Shown here in pieces: positions 32,706-43,963 of a stretch of DNA of 64,000 bases. Position 1 is the first letter of the stretch; each line of letters opens with the position of its first letter. The notes under the pieces are model-generated. The model was given only the letters and a program-made list of their open reading frames with translations. It made no database searches and was not told the origin of the DNA. Source of the stretch: Thamnaconus septentrionalis (Eukaryota; Chordata; Actinopteri; Tetraodontiformes; Monacanthidae); the NCBI GenBank assembly GCA_009823395.1, contig CM020507.1:13878001-13942000 (forward strand), in the 5' to 3' direction. The position numbers and the translations under genes were made by a program.

Positions 32706-32945
32706 TATGTTACTGTCATGGGTTAAAGTCTGTCAAGTTTTATGTTCTCGTCTTCACTTCCTGTTTTATTTTGTTCTCACCTCATTTCAGACCTCGACTT
32801 CCTCCCTTTGTACGATTTTCACCTGCGTCTTGTTATCTACCCAGCCCCTAATTGATCTCACCTGTGCTCCCCTACCATCATTTATAAATGGTCCTTGTCT
32901 CCCTTTGTCTGGTGTCAGGTTATCTTCTGTGTTTGTGAAAATGCT
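32706..32945 (+). repeat. LTR-like dispersed repeat fragment
   Basis: TGTCATGGGTTAAAGTCTG...CTTCCTGTTTTATTTTG...CACCTGTGCTCCC...TTTATAAATGGTCCTTGTC has the CT-rich layout of common fish LTR-type repeats (promoter-like TTATAAA then CTTGTCTC). The boundaries and family are uncertain. Confidence 0.35.
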
Positions 32946-32949
32946 GTCC

Positions 32950-35900
32950 AGCTCTGATGCGGCTTCTCGCAACTGCAGCACAATCACAAATAGTTTCCCT
33001 CTCTATTCCTTCTTTGTCCCTTTTGAGGCTTTTAATGCCAGCTTGCAACACTTTGTTCAAAACGAGTTGAATGGAATCCTGCAACCGTCTGAACACGCGG
33101 CTGAGATTTCAGATATTAAACCCTAGTAATTCAGCCCCTGGGCAAGGTTAATAGTTACCATTTGATAATGTTTGTTTTTCTCTAAGTGAAGCTGAGACCA
33201 AACATTCAGTTGTGAAATGATGCCTGATTGGATTGTTTCTCAAATCAATCACTCCATGTATATGCATGTAAACAGTTTAAGGGTTTCAACATTCTCACCG
33301 ATGAGGTCTGAAATTTGTCTCCTACATCGGCTGGCTTTATGCTGCTGTGCAAGTGCAGGCCATTGTGTGTTGTTCCATCAACGGCTCCGTTCCTATGGCA
33401 GCTCGGAGAGATGAAGGACAGAAGATCCTGTTCCAGCTCATAACTGGAAACTGGCCTGCTGGACTGGAGTGCGGCCATCTCAACTGCCAACCATCTCAAG
33501 TTGCCTAAGAATTGAATGAGGCATTTTCAACACTGGTAGCTAAAGACACTTCCTATCACAGATATATCATTGATGAAATTGTGTAGCAAATTCCCTTTTT
33601 GTCTTGTAAAAAAAGTGAACTGAGCCAAAAGAGTGTTAAAATGCCACAAACTGTTAATTGGTGAATAACTTTAAGCTTGCGTGTATTGTTGCATCCTTTG
33701 TTGTTGACTAGTTGATTCATTTTTGAAACTTCACTGTAGCTTCCTAATGATTCCATCTAAAAGTAAAGGAGATAATGAGGAAATAAAAGAAAAAAGCGTT
33801 GCTGAACATCTGTATAAAGAGTTTTTTTCTTGGTGGAAAAGATGTTTTCACTTCGCTCTGTATTAGGTCATATATTATTTGTGAGTTACATATATGTAGG
33901 GTTTAATTACATCACTGTTATAGATAAAACATTTATCCAGCTGACAAGATTCCTTTCTTTTTTCTATTTTTTCAGTGGCCTTCTGTGATTTCAGACAGTT
34001 AGGCATTCCGTCTGGTAAGCCATAAGTGTCATGATTGGTAATATTTAATAACTAAACATTGAATAAAAATCAGAGCTATAGACTAGGACCACCTATCTGG
34101 ACCACTTCCTCAGCTGTGCTCCACCCAGAAAGACGCTCGTCCAAACTAATGACTGTAATCGTTCAAGATGCTGATGTAAGCAGAAATTGTATTTTGGGTG
34201 GGCCAGTAGAAAACTGGATGGGTCATCTTCTCACAGAAAGGACTGCAGTAGTAGTAAAGAATGAACTCAAGGAGAAATGTAGAAAAACGTACTTGTAACA
34301 TACTGCATTACAAAAACAATCGATGAAAAAACAAAAACAAAGGCAAAATGTTCAATCAACAAAGCTCAGTAGAACCAGACATAAAACTGTCTGTCCACTA
34401 CAGTTGACTTTAAGAGCCCAGTCATTGAATCTGTCCTGCATATTTATGATTGGACATTTAATGTTTTTGTTTTGGTCATTTGAAGGAAGGGGCTTAACAA
34501 AGGGTCAGTTATGCTCCCGCTGCTTTCTAATACAACAATTTTGTGTGAACTTCTTTTCACACATGAATTTTTATCTATAAATAAAAAAATAATAACCAAC
34601 AGTATTTTTCTCAAGCATGGATGGGTGGGCCAGTGACTAGTGTTTGGCAGCACTGGCCATCCAGGCCCATTTCTGGCTACGTGGTTCCAGAGGGGATCAG
34701 GATAATTCAGGGCTGGCCGGCAAAGAGTGTCAACAAAGAGTGAAAGTGTATGAATTTACAGCTCAATAAGCAAAAGGTCTTCAACCAACCGTTTCAACTA
34801 AGTGCATTTATGATCGCTTTGATCTATCTGCAAGGCGACAGAATATCAAAACACAAATATAGCCAAAGACTCTGTATTTTGTTACTTTTTTTCTATATTC
34901 TGATGCTCAGTGACTTCTCAGTGTCTCGTCACTTCTGTTTAAGACCAGATGCAGAAAACCATCAGGAGCAGCCTTTGGTGAGAAAGAAGCAAAAACACAC
35001 AGTGAAATCCTTCACTGTGGTGTTTCCATTTAAATAAAACCACAACATCAATTCAATTTATTCAGATCATTCCATATTGTTCAAAAAAAGTTTCTTTCAC
35101 TTCAGGAGAAAACAAAGTGAAGGCACTTTTGTGAAGAGACACATTGGGCTGAATCTGTTTTTCTGAGTTTTCTGCCAGTCAGTGGCGTTTTAAATCTTAA
35201 ATCCCACTGCAGCTGTGGCTCAATTTCATCAGAAATGTGGCGACAAACTGGCACATCAGAGCAGAGAAACTCTTCCTCTTTCCCCACAACATCTTCTTCA
35301 ACTCAAATCACATTTATGCGCTGTCTTGTTCTTCCAATGACAAATCCCCCGCTGCTCCAGAGCTCTTTCTCTTTAGCTTTGTGGGAATTCCATGTAAGAC
35401 AGAGACAAGTCCTGCCTGGGGCTAATCAGGGTGGAGTGAGATGTCCTCTGAACAAACCGCCAATGCCACCTTCAAAGGAGGCACGCAGCGTCCCAGTTTC
35501 TGCGCCAACGGGGTGCTGTCTGCCAGGAATACGTTTAAAAATTTCTCTTGTTACCATTAAATTTCTGGTAAAAGGATTGCATGTGGAAGGAGTTAGAGAG
35601 ACTGAGGATCGGGCTCTCGAGACTGAAACAAGATGCGCAAAATGTTCAGTGCATGCATTATTGACAAGGCAGTCGACTGCACATGAGGGGTGGAGATGAT
35701 ACCCGCAGTTATGATCTTTTCGCTGCTCCTCAGCACATTGTGTGTTAATTTGTTCAGATCAAACTTTTCAACCAGTGTGTCGTCTCGCAACTCAAAAATG
35801 ATACTATCTGGTCTGTTTATTGACCTCTGTTGACCCCTTTATTGACCTCTGTTGGTTGTTTCTATTGAATCACCTTTCACTCCGTCTGTCGGCGTGATTC

Positions 35901-38900
35901 AGACATGCTCGGCTGATCATTTGACAGGTCAGCGCCTGTTTGGACGCCTCTCCTCCTCTACTCTGCAGGGCCTGGTGGAGACTTTATTGGCCTGATTGGC
36001 TTTGAAGTCGTCAACACGGCTGCGAGCAGCTCTCCTGCCTGATCAAAGAGGCAAGAAGATGAGGAACTAAAGGGCTGTCGCTACTTATCCTCTTGAAGTC
36101 GGTGGATGTCGATGCGTGGAGATTATTGGAAATGCATAATATTTCATTGTTACATATATGATCCATAAAGGTGCTGGAGTGGAATCCAACTGCTATCTAT
36201 TGGGGAGAAAATGTACGACAAAATGATAACAACAAGACCGTTATCAGCCAACGTGGAATTATTTTCAGGAGGAGAAAATGGTACTTCAAATCAAAAGAAT
36301 ACACTGATGATGATGATGATGATGATGATGAGGATGATGATGACGATGATTACGATGATAGAAAATAACACTGGATGTTTGAGCTTCATGCATCATGATA
36401 CCAGAGAGATTAACATTTTTCCTGCCCGCATTAATTATATGCAGCTCCTTATGACACAGTTTTGCAGCAATTACTGCAGCAATTATTCATGCAGAAAATG
36501 GGAAAAGGTCTTAAGAAATGGGTTTGTGATAATGTGTTGAAATTCAGCGCCTATTTAACACCGGATTTAGGTCAAAGTCAGAGGCATAAAAAGAGAAACA
36601 TCTGTACATGATACTATTAATGGTACAAAATGAAACAGGCAAGATATACAGTATTGGGCTCAGCTGTTCCTTTCGTGTCTAAAGAGAAAACAGAGGTTGT
36701 CAATAATTCATGTATGAATGTGCTAAAAACAATGCACACAATGTAGATTTAAACTGGAGTTCAGAAGGTTTCTCTCAAAAATCTGCTTATCTGCTTGATC
36801 TTATTTAAAAAAAAATCAAAAAAAATCAAAGTAGTTATAAAACATTGGAACATATTACCAACATCAGAGAAATGGAGAGTTGTAGTCAACAGAGTGTAGC
36901 ATCAAGTGATGTCCTGCATTTCTGGGAACGCAGCAAGAAGGACTGTGAACAGCCAATAGTGGGATATATACAGTACATATAAGTGGCTCTAGTGTTTTGA
37001 TTGGGAGACCCCTAGTGGCAGAAGTACATGACATGTTCCTACTTAGATTTGAGCCTATGGAATATCCAAGTGGTGCTCTACCATTATTTACATCTAGCAT
37101 TCACACCTGACCTTTTTATTTTACGTTTTTTTTGGTGATGGCTCATTGAGAGGGAGAGAGAAAAATATTTTCCCATGAAGATGATGCCACTTTAAGTGCT
37201 TTTGGCATCCACTGGGGTAAATTGTGATCAGGACTGGCCAAGTCAAACAGAGAAATCACAGCAGGCTCCGTGTCGCTGTAGAAACAAGGGGCGCAGCCTA
37301 AATGCTGCATGAATCACTGAGCCACCACCAGACATTTCTTTCTGACATTGTTTCTGTGCCCACAGTTTTAAGCAGATTAGGGCTAATCGCCCTCATTTAA
37401 GACGGTTAGAAAAAAAGAAAGGACTTTTGCTTTTGGCTTTGGCACAAGTCTCTTAGTCACAGAGGGCATACTGTAGCCTGCTGCCATGCCCTCACTTCTT
37501 GTGCGTCTGATTGTGAAAACACCCACAATGTAGTTGAGCCTGTTATCAGTTAAACAGCAACATCAGGTCCTCAATACGATTCTCCTTTCATCTCCAAACG
37601 GGCCAATGGCTTGCTTTCACTGACCCGGCGACGTCCCACCATCCCGGCAGTATCTCCGCATCCAAAGATAGAAGCAGATGAGTGAGAGTCTCCTGCCCCT
37701 CGGTGCCTCCAGTATCTGCATCACAGGCTGATAGTCTTGACTTTACCGGAAGCGTCACTTCATTCTCTATCAGGCAGTGGGGGAGGGGCGTGGGCGCCAA
37801 AACGGATGCGCACCAATTTAGGATTCACGTCGCCTAACAAGGAACCTGCGCGCGTGGGTGGCTGTCGTGACCCGGGCACTCATCAGCAGTCTGGGTATCA
37901 AAGGTGATTCTGTCATCGGGTCTGCATATCCTCTGTACCACACAGAGTGCGGAGACAAGGTACAGCTCCACAGGTCTTGGTGTGAGTGAAAGTCACGATA
38001 TGAGTCATTATGCTGCAAACTGCAAATCGCTGGAACCAAACGTTTGCAAGGATACTCAACAGCGTCATGGTCAGCTGTGATGAGGTTTGTGAGGTTGAGT
38101 GATGACTCCGAGATTGTTGCTAAAAACTCTTCACCGTCCATCTCACTGCCTTTGGAATCCTGGGCGCAAGTGTTTGGTTTCTGCCTCGTTTGAAACTTGG
38201 GTGCCTTTTTGTCCAAAGTCAAAGCTGCTACATCGCAATAAACTCCTGCCAGAGTTAAGTAATTGCAGATGACATGTTGTTTTCACAGTAATAATAAACA
38301 AGTGAGGGGAAAAAAAATAAGGGAGCATTTAGAGTTCTTTTAAGGACAAAAACCAAGCCTTGAAACCAGATTTCCAAAAAGGTTCTTTAATAAATAGCGG
38401 AACACTGACTGATTTTAAAAACATCAGTAGCTTCGAGGCAAGGAAGAGTGGAGGTGGTATTTTGGTGGTATCACCTTGAGGGCTGGGGCACATGGTCACC
38501 AGTTAGAGACAACGCAGGGTAGATGTGACATACAAACAGCATAGCAAAAAACAAACAAACAAACAAACAAACACCTCCATCCACGTCAGTTGGATTACAG
38601 TTATGAACATTTATGAGAGAGCTTCCTGTAGGGATTTCCTTTTTCCAGACTTAATGATGTACTTGTTAAACTCAAAGGTGGGGAAAAAAAAAATTCCCTG
38701 TTGAAATGTCTGGACAAACAATTCAATATTCAATCCCACATACAATCGCTCGATGCAAATTCTTCCCACCCTGATTAACGGCGGATAGCTGAAAACAACT
38801 TGGCCCCCCTTAAGCACGTACGTCCCGAGTAAACATTCCACACAGGCAAACACAAGGACAGACCTGGAAATCTGGGAGGGGATCTAGAGTGACTCTAGGG

Positions 38901-39110
38901 CCATCAGCCGCACCCCCCCCACACCCTGACCCTAACACAGACACACTGGCTCCCTCTGTGGCTACAGTGAGTGGTGATGAGCCTCTGGTTTTTCTTTATC
39001 TATGTGACAGCCGGCGGAGCTTCTCCTTGTGCTTCTAGGATCAAACTGTCCGGGCCTTGTTGTCCGCTGCGTTTCCCCCCATGTTTCCACCTGTGGTCTT
39101 CTTCTGGTCG
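32950..39110. other. Intergenic, no gene recognised; microsatellites at 36303 and 38549
   Basis: No exon recognised. GATGAT tract at about 36303-36360 and CAAA tract at about 38549-38572. The 3' UTR of tmem167a must occupy part of the right end (below 39111), but no clear polyadenylation signal was pinned. Confidence 0.5.
36303..36360 (+). repeat. (GAT)n microsatellite, imperfect
   Basis: GATGATGATGATGATGATGA with later GAC and TAC interruptions. Confidence 0.85.
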
Positions 39111-40586
39111 CTACTGTAGGAAAAGTATACTAAAAGCCATGACGATGCAGCAGCAGGCCACCCAGGGACTCTTTCGTTCACCTGAGGGGGGAAAAAAAGT
39201 TTAAATTTAATGCTGCCCCGCTAACGCAATTTTTTTGCAAAAAAAAAAAGACAGAGAAAACGTAGACTTGCCTATTCTGGCACACTTCCAGAAGATTCCT
39301 AGTAGCCTGAGTGAAAAAAAGAAAACATAAATTGGAAAGTAGGACACATTTTGCTCCTTTTTTCATTTTGTTTTCAATGTAGGTTATATTTCTGTTAGTG
39401 ACAGTTAGGAACTGGGGTTTTCATGTTCCCATGTGTGTAGACTTTGAGGGTGTGAAGGTCTATCCCCAACGTTTTTTTGGAGGCACGAAATGCTTCCTTG
39501 TTGACTAAGATGAAAGAAGTAAACGTGTTGGTGTGAAAAGAAAAAGAAGATTTGTACCAAACCAGAAGTATTTTCAGAATGCGTGGCAACTAATTAATAC
39601 AACTATAACAACTCATGTCTTAGATGAATCAATGGCAATAAAAAAAAGAAGCAAAACAAGAAATTAATTCATCCCATCTGCCAGTTACAGTCTCATGGGT
39701 TTGACCCTCCCTATTAAAATAGTGTGTGTGTGAAACCGAGTATGCTTACGTCTGTCCCTGGGCAGTGCCAGGCTTATGAGAAATGAATCATGCGGCAAGC
39801 TGTTTTTTTGGGCAGCGTTTTGTCAAAACAAAATCCACAAAGCAAAGCAACAGAACCTTAACTCTGAAGAAAACAAGTAAATTATTAATATTTAAAACGT
39901 ATTCACTTTCTGTGAAACATGAAATATGAAAAGATTAATTGTGAGACATTTATTTTGATGTTAGAGATGGTTGCACGAAGTGTATTTCTTCAGATGTTGG
40001 TGACCCCCAACCCCCCCCCCGCCCCAATAGCTGCAAACGGAACAAACCTGAACATGATGTGATCTCATTTCTCTTAGAAGAAAAACATGACAATGCAATC
40101 CTAACTTGTGCAATTAAAAACAGCAACAGCAAAAAACACACTGTTAAGAACACAATTATACCCGGTCTTGTTCCTGTCTAGCAGGCTGGGCGCCATGGCT
40201 CTGACGTAGGCACAGGTGCAGATCAGAAGAAGAATCACTGTTAGCAGTGACTGGAAGTTGAAAATGGCCGACTGCAACATAAAGCAAAAAAGACATATTT
40301 ATTGAAGACACCTCGCTCAAAATATATTATAAGATACATTTATCAAATAACAACAATATATTGCAGATCCTGTCAGGAAAAAGAGAGGGGCATGGATTTA
40401 CTTGCAACATCAACTCTGTGACAAACAAAAAACACGTCCCAAATAAACACAAAAAACCTCATTTAACCTGAATGGTAGCTTGTGTGGGCTAAAAGTAGAA
40501 CTCTACTTCAATCAGTCTGTGTTTGCTCCTGATCTGCTAAACAACTGTAAATAACTAAATCAAAAATCAATTCACATGGAACATTG

Positions 40587-40619
<33 letters not shown>

Positions 40620-41081
40620 TGGCAGTTCACGGCAGATTGAAATTAAACTGTCGTTTTTGAGCAGCAATCACAACGCATTCTAGTTAATACTAACAGCGTA
40701 ATAAACACAACTGCATGGTCCACTGGAGCAGCTACGTGGCACAACACCCCCCCGCCCCCCATTCCGATGCTCACACTCAGCGTTTTCATAGGTAAAGTAA
40801 TAGCAAGCTAATATTAGCGACGGTAAGTTCAGATAATTTTTTAAATATCTGATATACGAAACAGAATCGTGCATCCAGATGTCTAAAAGTTTTGGAAATC
40901 TGAGCTAGCAAACACTAGCTACTAGGTTAGCGTCAATTTACGTCTTAATCGACGTAGAATCTGAACGAGGGTGATCTCAGAGCGCGGCGCGGACAGTCTG
41001 GAAGTTAAATGTCCGTGACAGATTTACTTTAAGACGGGTGAAAATAAGATAAGCGTTCACTCAAAAAAATAGTCTTACCAT
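39111..41081 (-). CDS. tmem167a: TMEM167A (kish-A), 4 exons, one-base frame break in exon 2
   Basis: Kish-A is a roughly 72-residue two-pass membrane protein of the Golgi, linked to early secretory traffic. Exon 1 contributes only the ATG (41081..41079), directly followed by GTAAGA. Exon 2 (40272..40162) encodes SAIF, then [19 protein letters not shown] and [14 protein letters not shown]. Exon 3 (39306..39272) gives [11 protein letters not shown] and exon 4 (39181..39111) [19 protein letters not shown] plus LFLQ and TAG. Exon 3 ends at a GC donor (AATAG|gcaagt), a GC-AG intron. Exon 2 has one extra C (TTTTCCAAC where the conserved frame needs TTTTCAAC; plus-strand GG at 40260-40261), so SAIF and NFQSLL are in different frames. 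Everything else is conserved, so an assembly or read error is the simplest cause. It is divergently paired with xrcc4. Confidence 0.88.
40590..40619 (+). repeat. (TTA)n microsatellite
   Basis: About nine TTA units in the first intron of tmem167a. Confidence 0.85.
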
Positions 41082-41313
41082 TTTTGTTGTGAGTCAAAGC
41101 CACATCACACTTCCGCTCTTGGAGTTTACGTAACGTACGTAACCCAAGATGCTGACGTAACCGCGCACTGAGTGCTCGTTGCTGATTGGTCAAAGGGGAC
41201 GCGAGTTCAAAGTTGAACCTGTCAAGCGTCAACAGAAAAAGCAGTGCGATTTCACTTTCATACAAAACTTGGTGCTGCTTTTGGTGGACGCAGTAGTTAG
41301 CCGGTACTGTGCC
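41082..41313. promoter_or_regulatory. Bidirectional tmem167a/xrcc4 promoter and xrcc4 exon 1
   Basis: Less than 250 bases separate the tmem167a ATG from the probable xrcc4 first donor (TGTGCC|gtaagt, 41314). In between are CACTTCCGC (an ETS/GABP site on the minus strand, about 41107), a run of ACGTAACGTACGTAACC, TGACGTAA (CRE-like, about 41153) and CTGATTGGTCA (CCAAT box, about 41182). There is no TATA box. This is typical of a shared housekeeping promoter. The xrcc4 exon 1 is non-coding and its 5' edge is not determined. Confidence 0.6.
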
Positions 41314-43960
41314 GTAAGTCTCTTAAACAAAATCTTCCTGTTGCTCCATTCACATCGAGTAGTTTTATATTTCTCTTCCGATTGTAAATTCTGCAAAATT
41401 GAAGTGGGGGCAAATACACATAAAACAACAAGCTGGGGACTGCACATTCATTGATAAATGTCATGGGCAAGAGGGTTCTCGGATCGTTTAAAAATAATTC
41501 TAGGCTGTAAATTTTTAATATAGAATATGACGGCGCAACTCCTTAGATATCCGGTTATTAATCAGGTTTACGTATTCTATTGTAATCAGCCATGTCATGT
41601 CATGTATAGTTATGTGTATTGTCATAGAATTACACACAAAAAGGCTTCAGAATAATAATCTGTTAAACGCAGTGTGTCACGCAATATCTTGGCAGACGAA
41701 GTAGAACTTTCTTTTGAGTTTGCTACAAGATCTTTTATTAAACAAACCGAAACAGCATATTCATGGCACTTATTTCCCTGGCACCAACCAGGGAAATAAT
41801 ACATTTTAGATGTAACAACAGCAGATGTTTACTAGATTTCAAAATAGAAATGTGGATTTTTCTTTAGGAAAAGTTGAGATCTGGCGAGCTCAGCATAAAG
41901 TGATTTTCCTATTACTGTGCTCTATGGATTGTTGGGACTAAGCCATTTAAGTATGATGTGTACCATCTTTTTGAGATCATCAGTCAACCATCATAATCAC
42001 TCCTCATTAAGTGGACTAAGGTTGTTCTTGAGCTAGATTGTTGATTTTGAGACTATTGGAAAAAAGAAAAAGAAAAAGCCAAACATGAAAAGTAAAAGTC
42101 CAGTGAGAGAAATGGCCTAATTGTCAAAATGCATTTCAGAGACAGTTGACCCTTTTGACTTCTTCCTCACATCAGCGTCATATACAGGATTGGTAGTGAA
42201 TCGTTAAAGGCTCATTTGTGGCTAATTTGCCCTGCTATGCAATTTATGCCTTGCAGTTTTCACTCACTGCACGCTGGAGTTAATGACAATGAAAGTTCTT
42301 CCATCTGACACAACGCCTGTATCAGGGCAGCGGGTATCATCTTGAGGACGGCGAGGGCTGACGCGGCTCCGAAGTCTAGCCAATCATCTCGCCTGCAGGC
42401 GATTTGAACAGAGGAGCATCGGATTTGACTTTGAGGGCTACATGTGACTTTCCAACTCCTGACAGAGATCGGTGTTTATTTAATTGAAGTGCCCATCTGT
42501 CATTGAAACAGGGTCATTGTCCCAGTGCAACAGATGTTGCCATAACTAATGAGAAGCCGGGCTCACTTTATGAGGTTAAGGTTGAAACCTTGGGCTCCCT
42601 CATCTTGTTCAACCTCTCTGTCCAGCCACACCCACTCTGGAAGCACAAAGGGTCAAATTCAACGTGTCGAGATTCCACACCGGTGTGTATGTGCATATAA
42701 TTGCGTGCGCTGCGGGCGAGGACACGTGTCCATGTAAGCGTCTCCGCTGTCTGTCTCACCGTGATCAACCTTGACCACCTGCTCTGTCAGTGTGTGTAAT
42801 GGTGGGTGACACCGACAAAGACCCTCCCCAGCAAACGTGCTGTCACGTCCTAAGTTACTGCAGTGTCCAAAGGCGGCAATTTTCATTTTTTCCAAACATG
42901 TCCAGCTTGGCTAACTGCCAATTTAGCTGTCCTTTCCTCTCCCGCTTCACATGCTTTGTCCTGTAGTTAAGCAGGCAAGATACCCAGCTCACCTCTCACT
43001 TCACGTGGATGCAATAATCACATGTTCTGCCCAGGGCATCCATAATCAAGTAAAAGTTTCTCAAGACCTTTGCTCAGGTCAGTTAAGAAAAAAAAATGTC
43101 AAGAAAATCAGAAGGGATGTTTTGTGAACGGTGGGTTATATTGTAAGCAAATAGCTGGTTGACTTTGACTAAATTGATACTTTGGGGAAAGACTGAGACC
43201 TAATGGCGAGGCGACGTGACCAACATGGTTTAACACTCATTGAACATGGTCGTAGTGGCAAACAACATTTAGTTTCACAATATGACATTAATTTGCAGAA
43301 CACGCAGCTACAGTAGTTGCCTTACTGCTGGTCTGGACAGATTCGTCTGGGATGTGCTTGACTGAAGCAGTATTTTCCTTCACTGATGCCAATACAGCTC
43401 CTTCAGTGTGCCCCTGCATGGCTTTTCTTCATTCTGTGTTCCTCCTCCCATTCCTTTAAATCAATGTAACATTGCCACAGACAAAATCCCGATATAGTTG
43501 CCATTGTTGATTTCAGGGGGAATATAAGGCATAATGTAATGGAGAAAAATTGAGTTTTGGCCATCAAAGTTCTTCCAGACAGTGTTTCGCAAAGCCCCAA
43601 GTGTGTTTGCTCTGTTTGATAAGGGACGAAACTCAGGTTGTTGTTTTTTTTCCCCGGTAATATTCTTCTACATCTGTAACGGGGTGTAATTATCTTGCTG
43701 GTGGTCGGGGAGCCCACACTCCCAGGGAAAAAGCCAGCCAACACTTGTTAAAACTCCATGTGCTTCCACTGACTCAGATACCCCCAAGAGAGGACACACG
43801 CAAGTCCAAATCATGAAACAATGAGGCGCATTGATGCAAGGCGACGATCGACGCAACCTTACGTTAGACCAGTGCACTGGGGAAACGGGCACGTTGCGGG
43901 GGAAAATGATTCATCGCTCTCCGGTTAGTTTCTTATGTCCTGTCTTTGTGCTGTCGGCAG
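41314..43960 (+). other. Intron 1 of xrcc4 (inferred)
   Basis: Runs from the GTAAGT at 41314 to the TCGGCAG acceptor at 43960. No other coding sequence is recognised inside it. Confidence 0.5.
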
Positions 43961-43963
43961 GTC

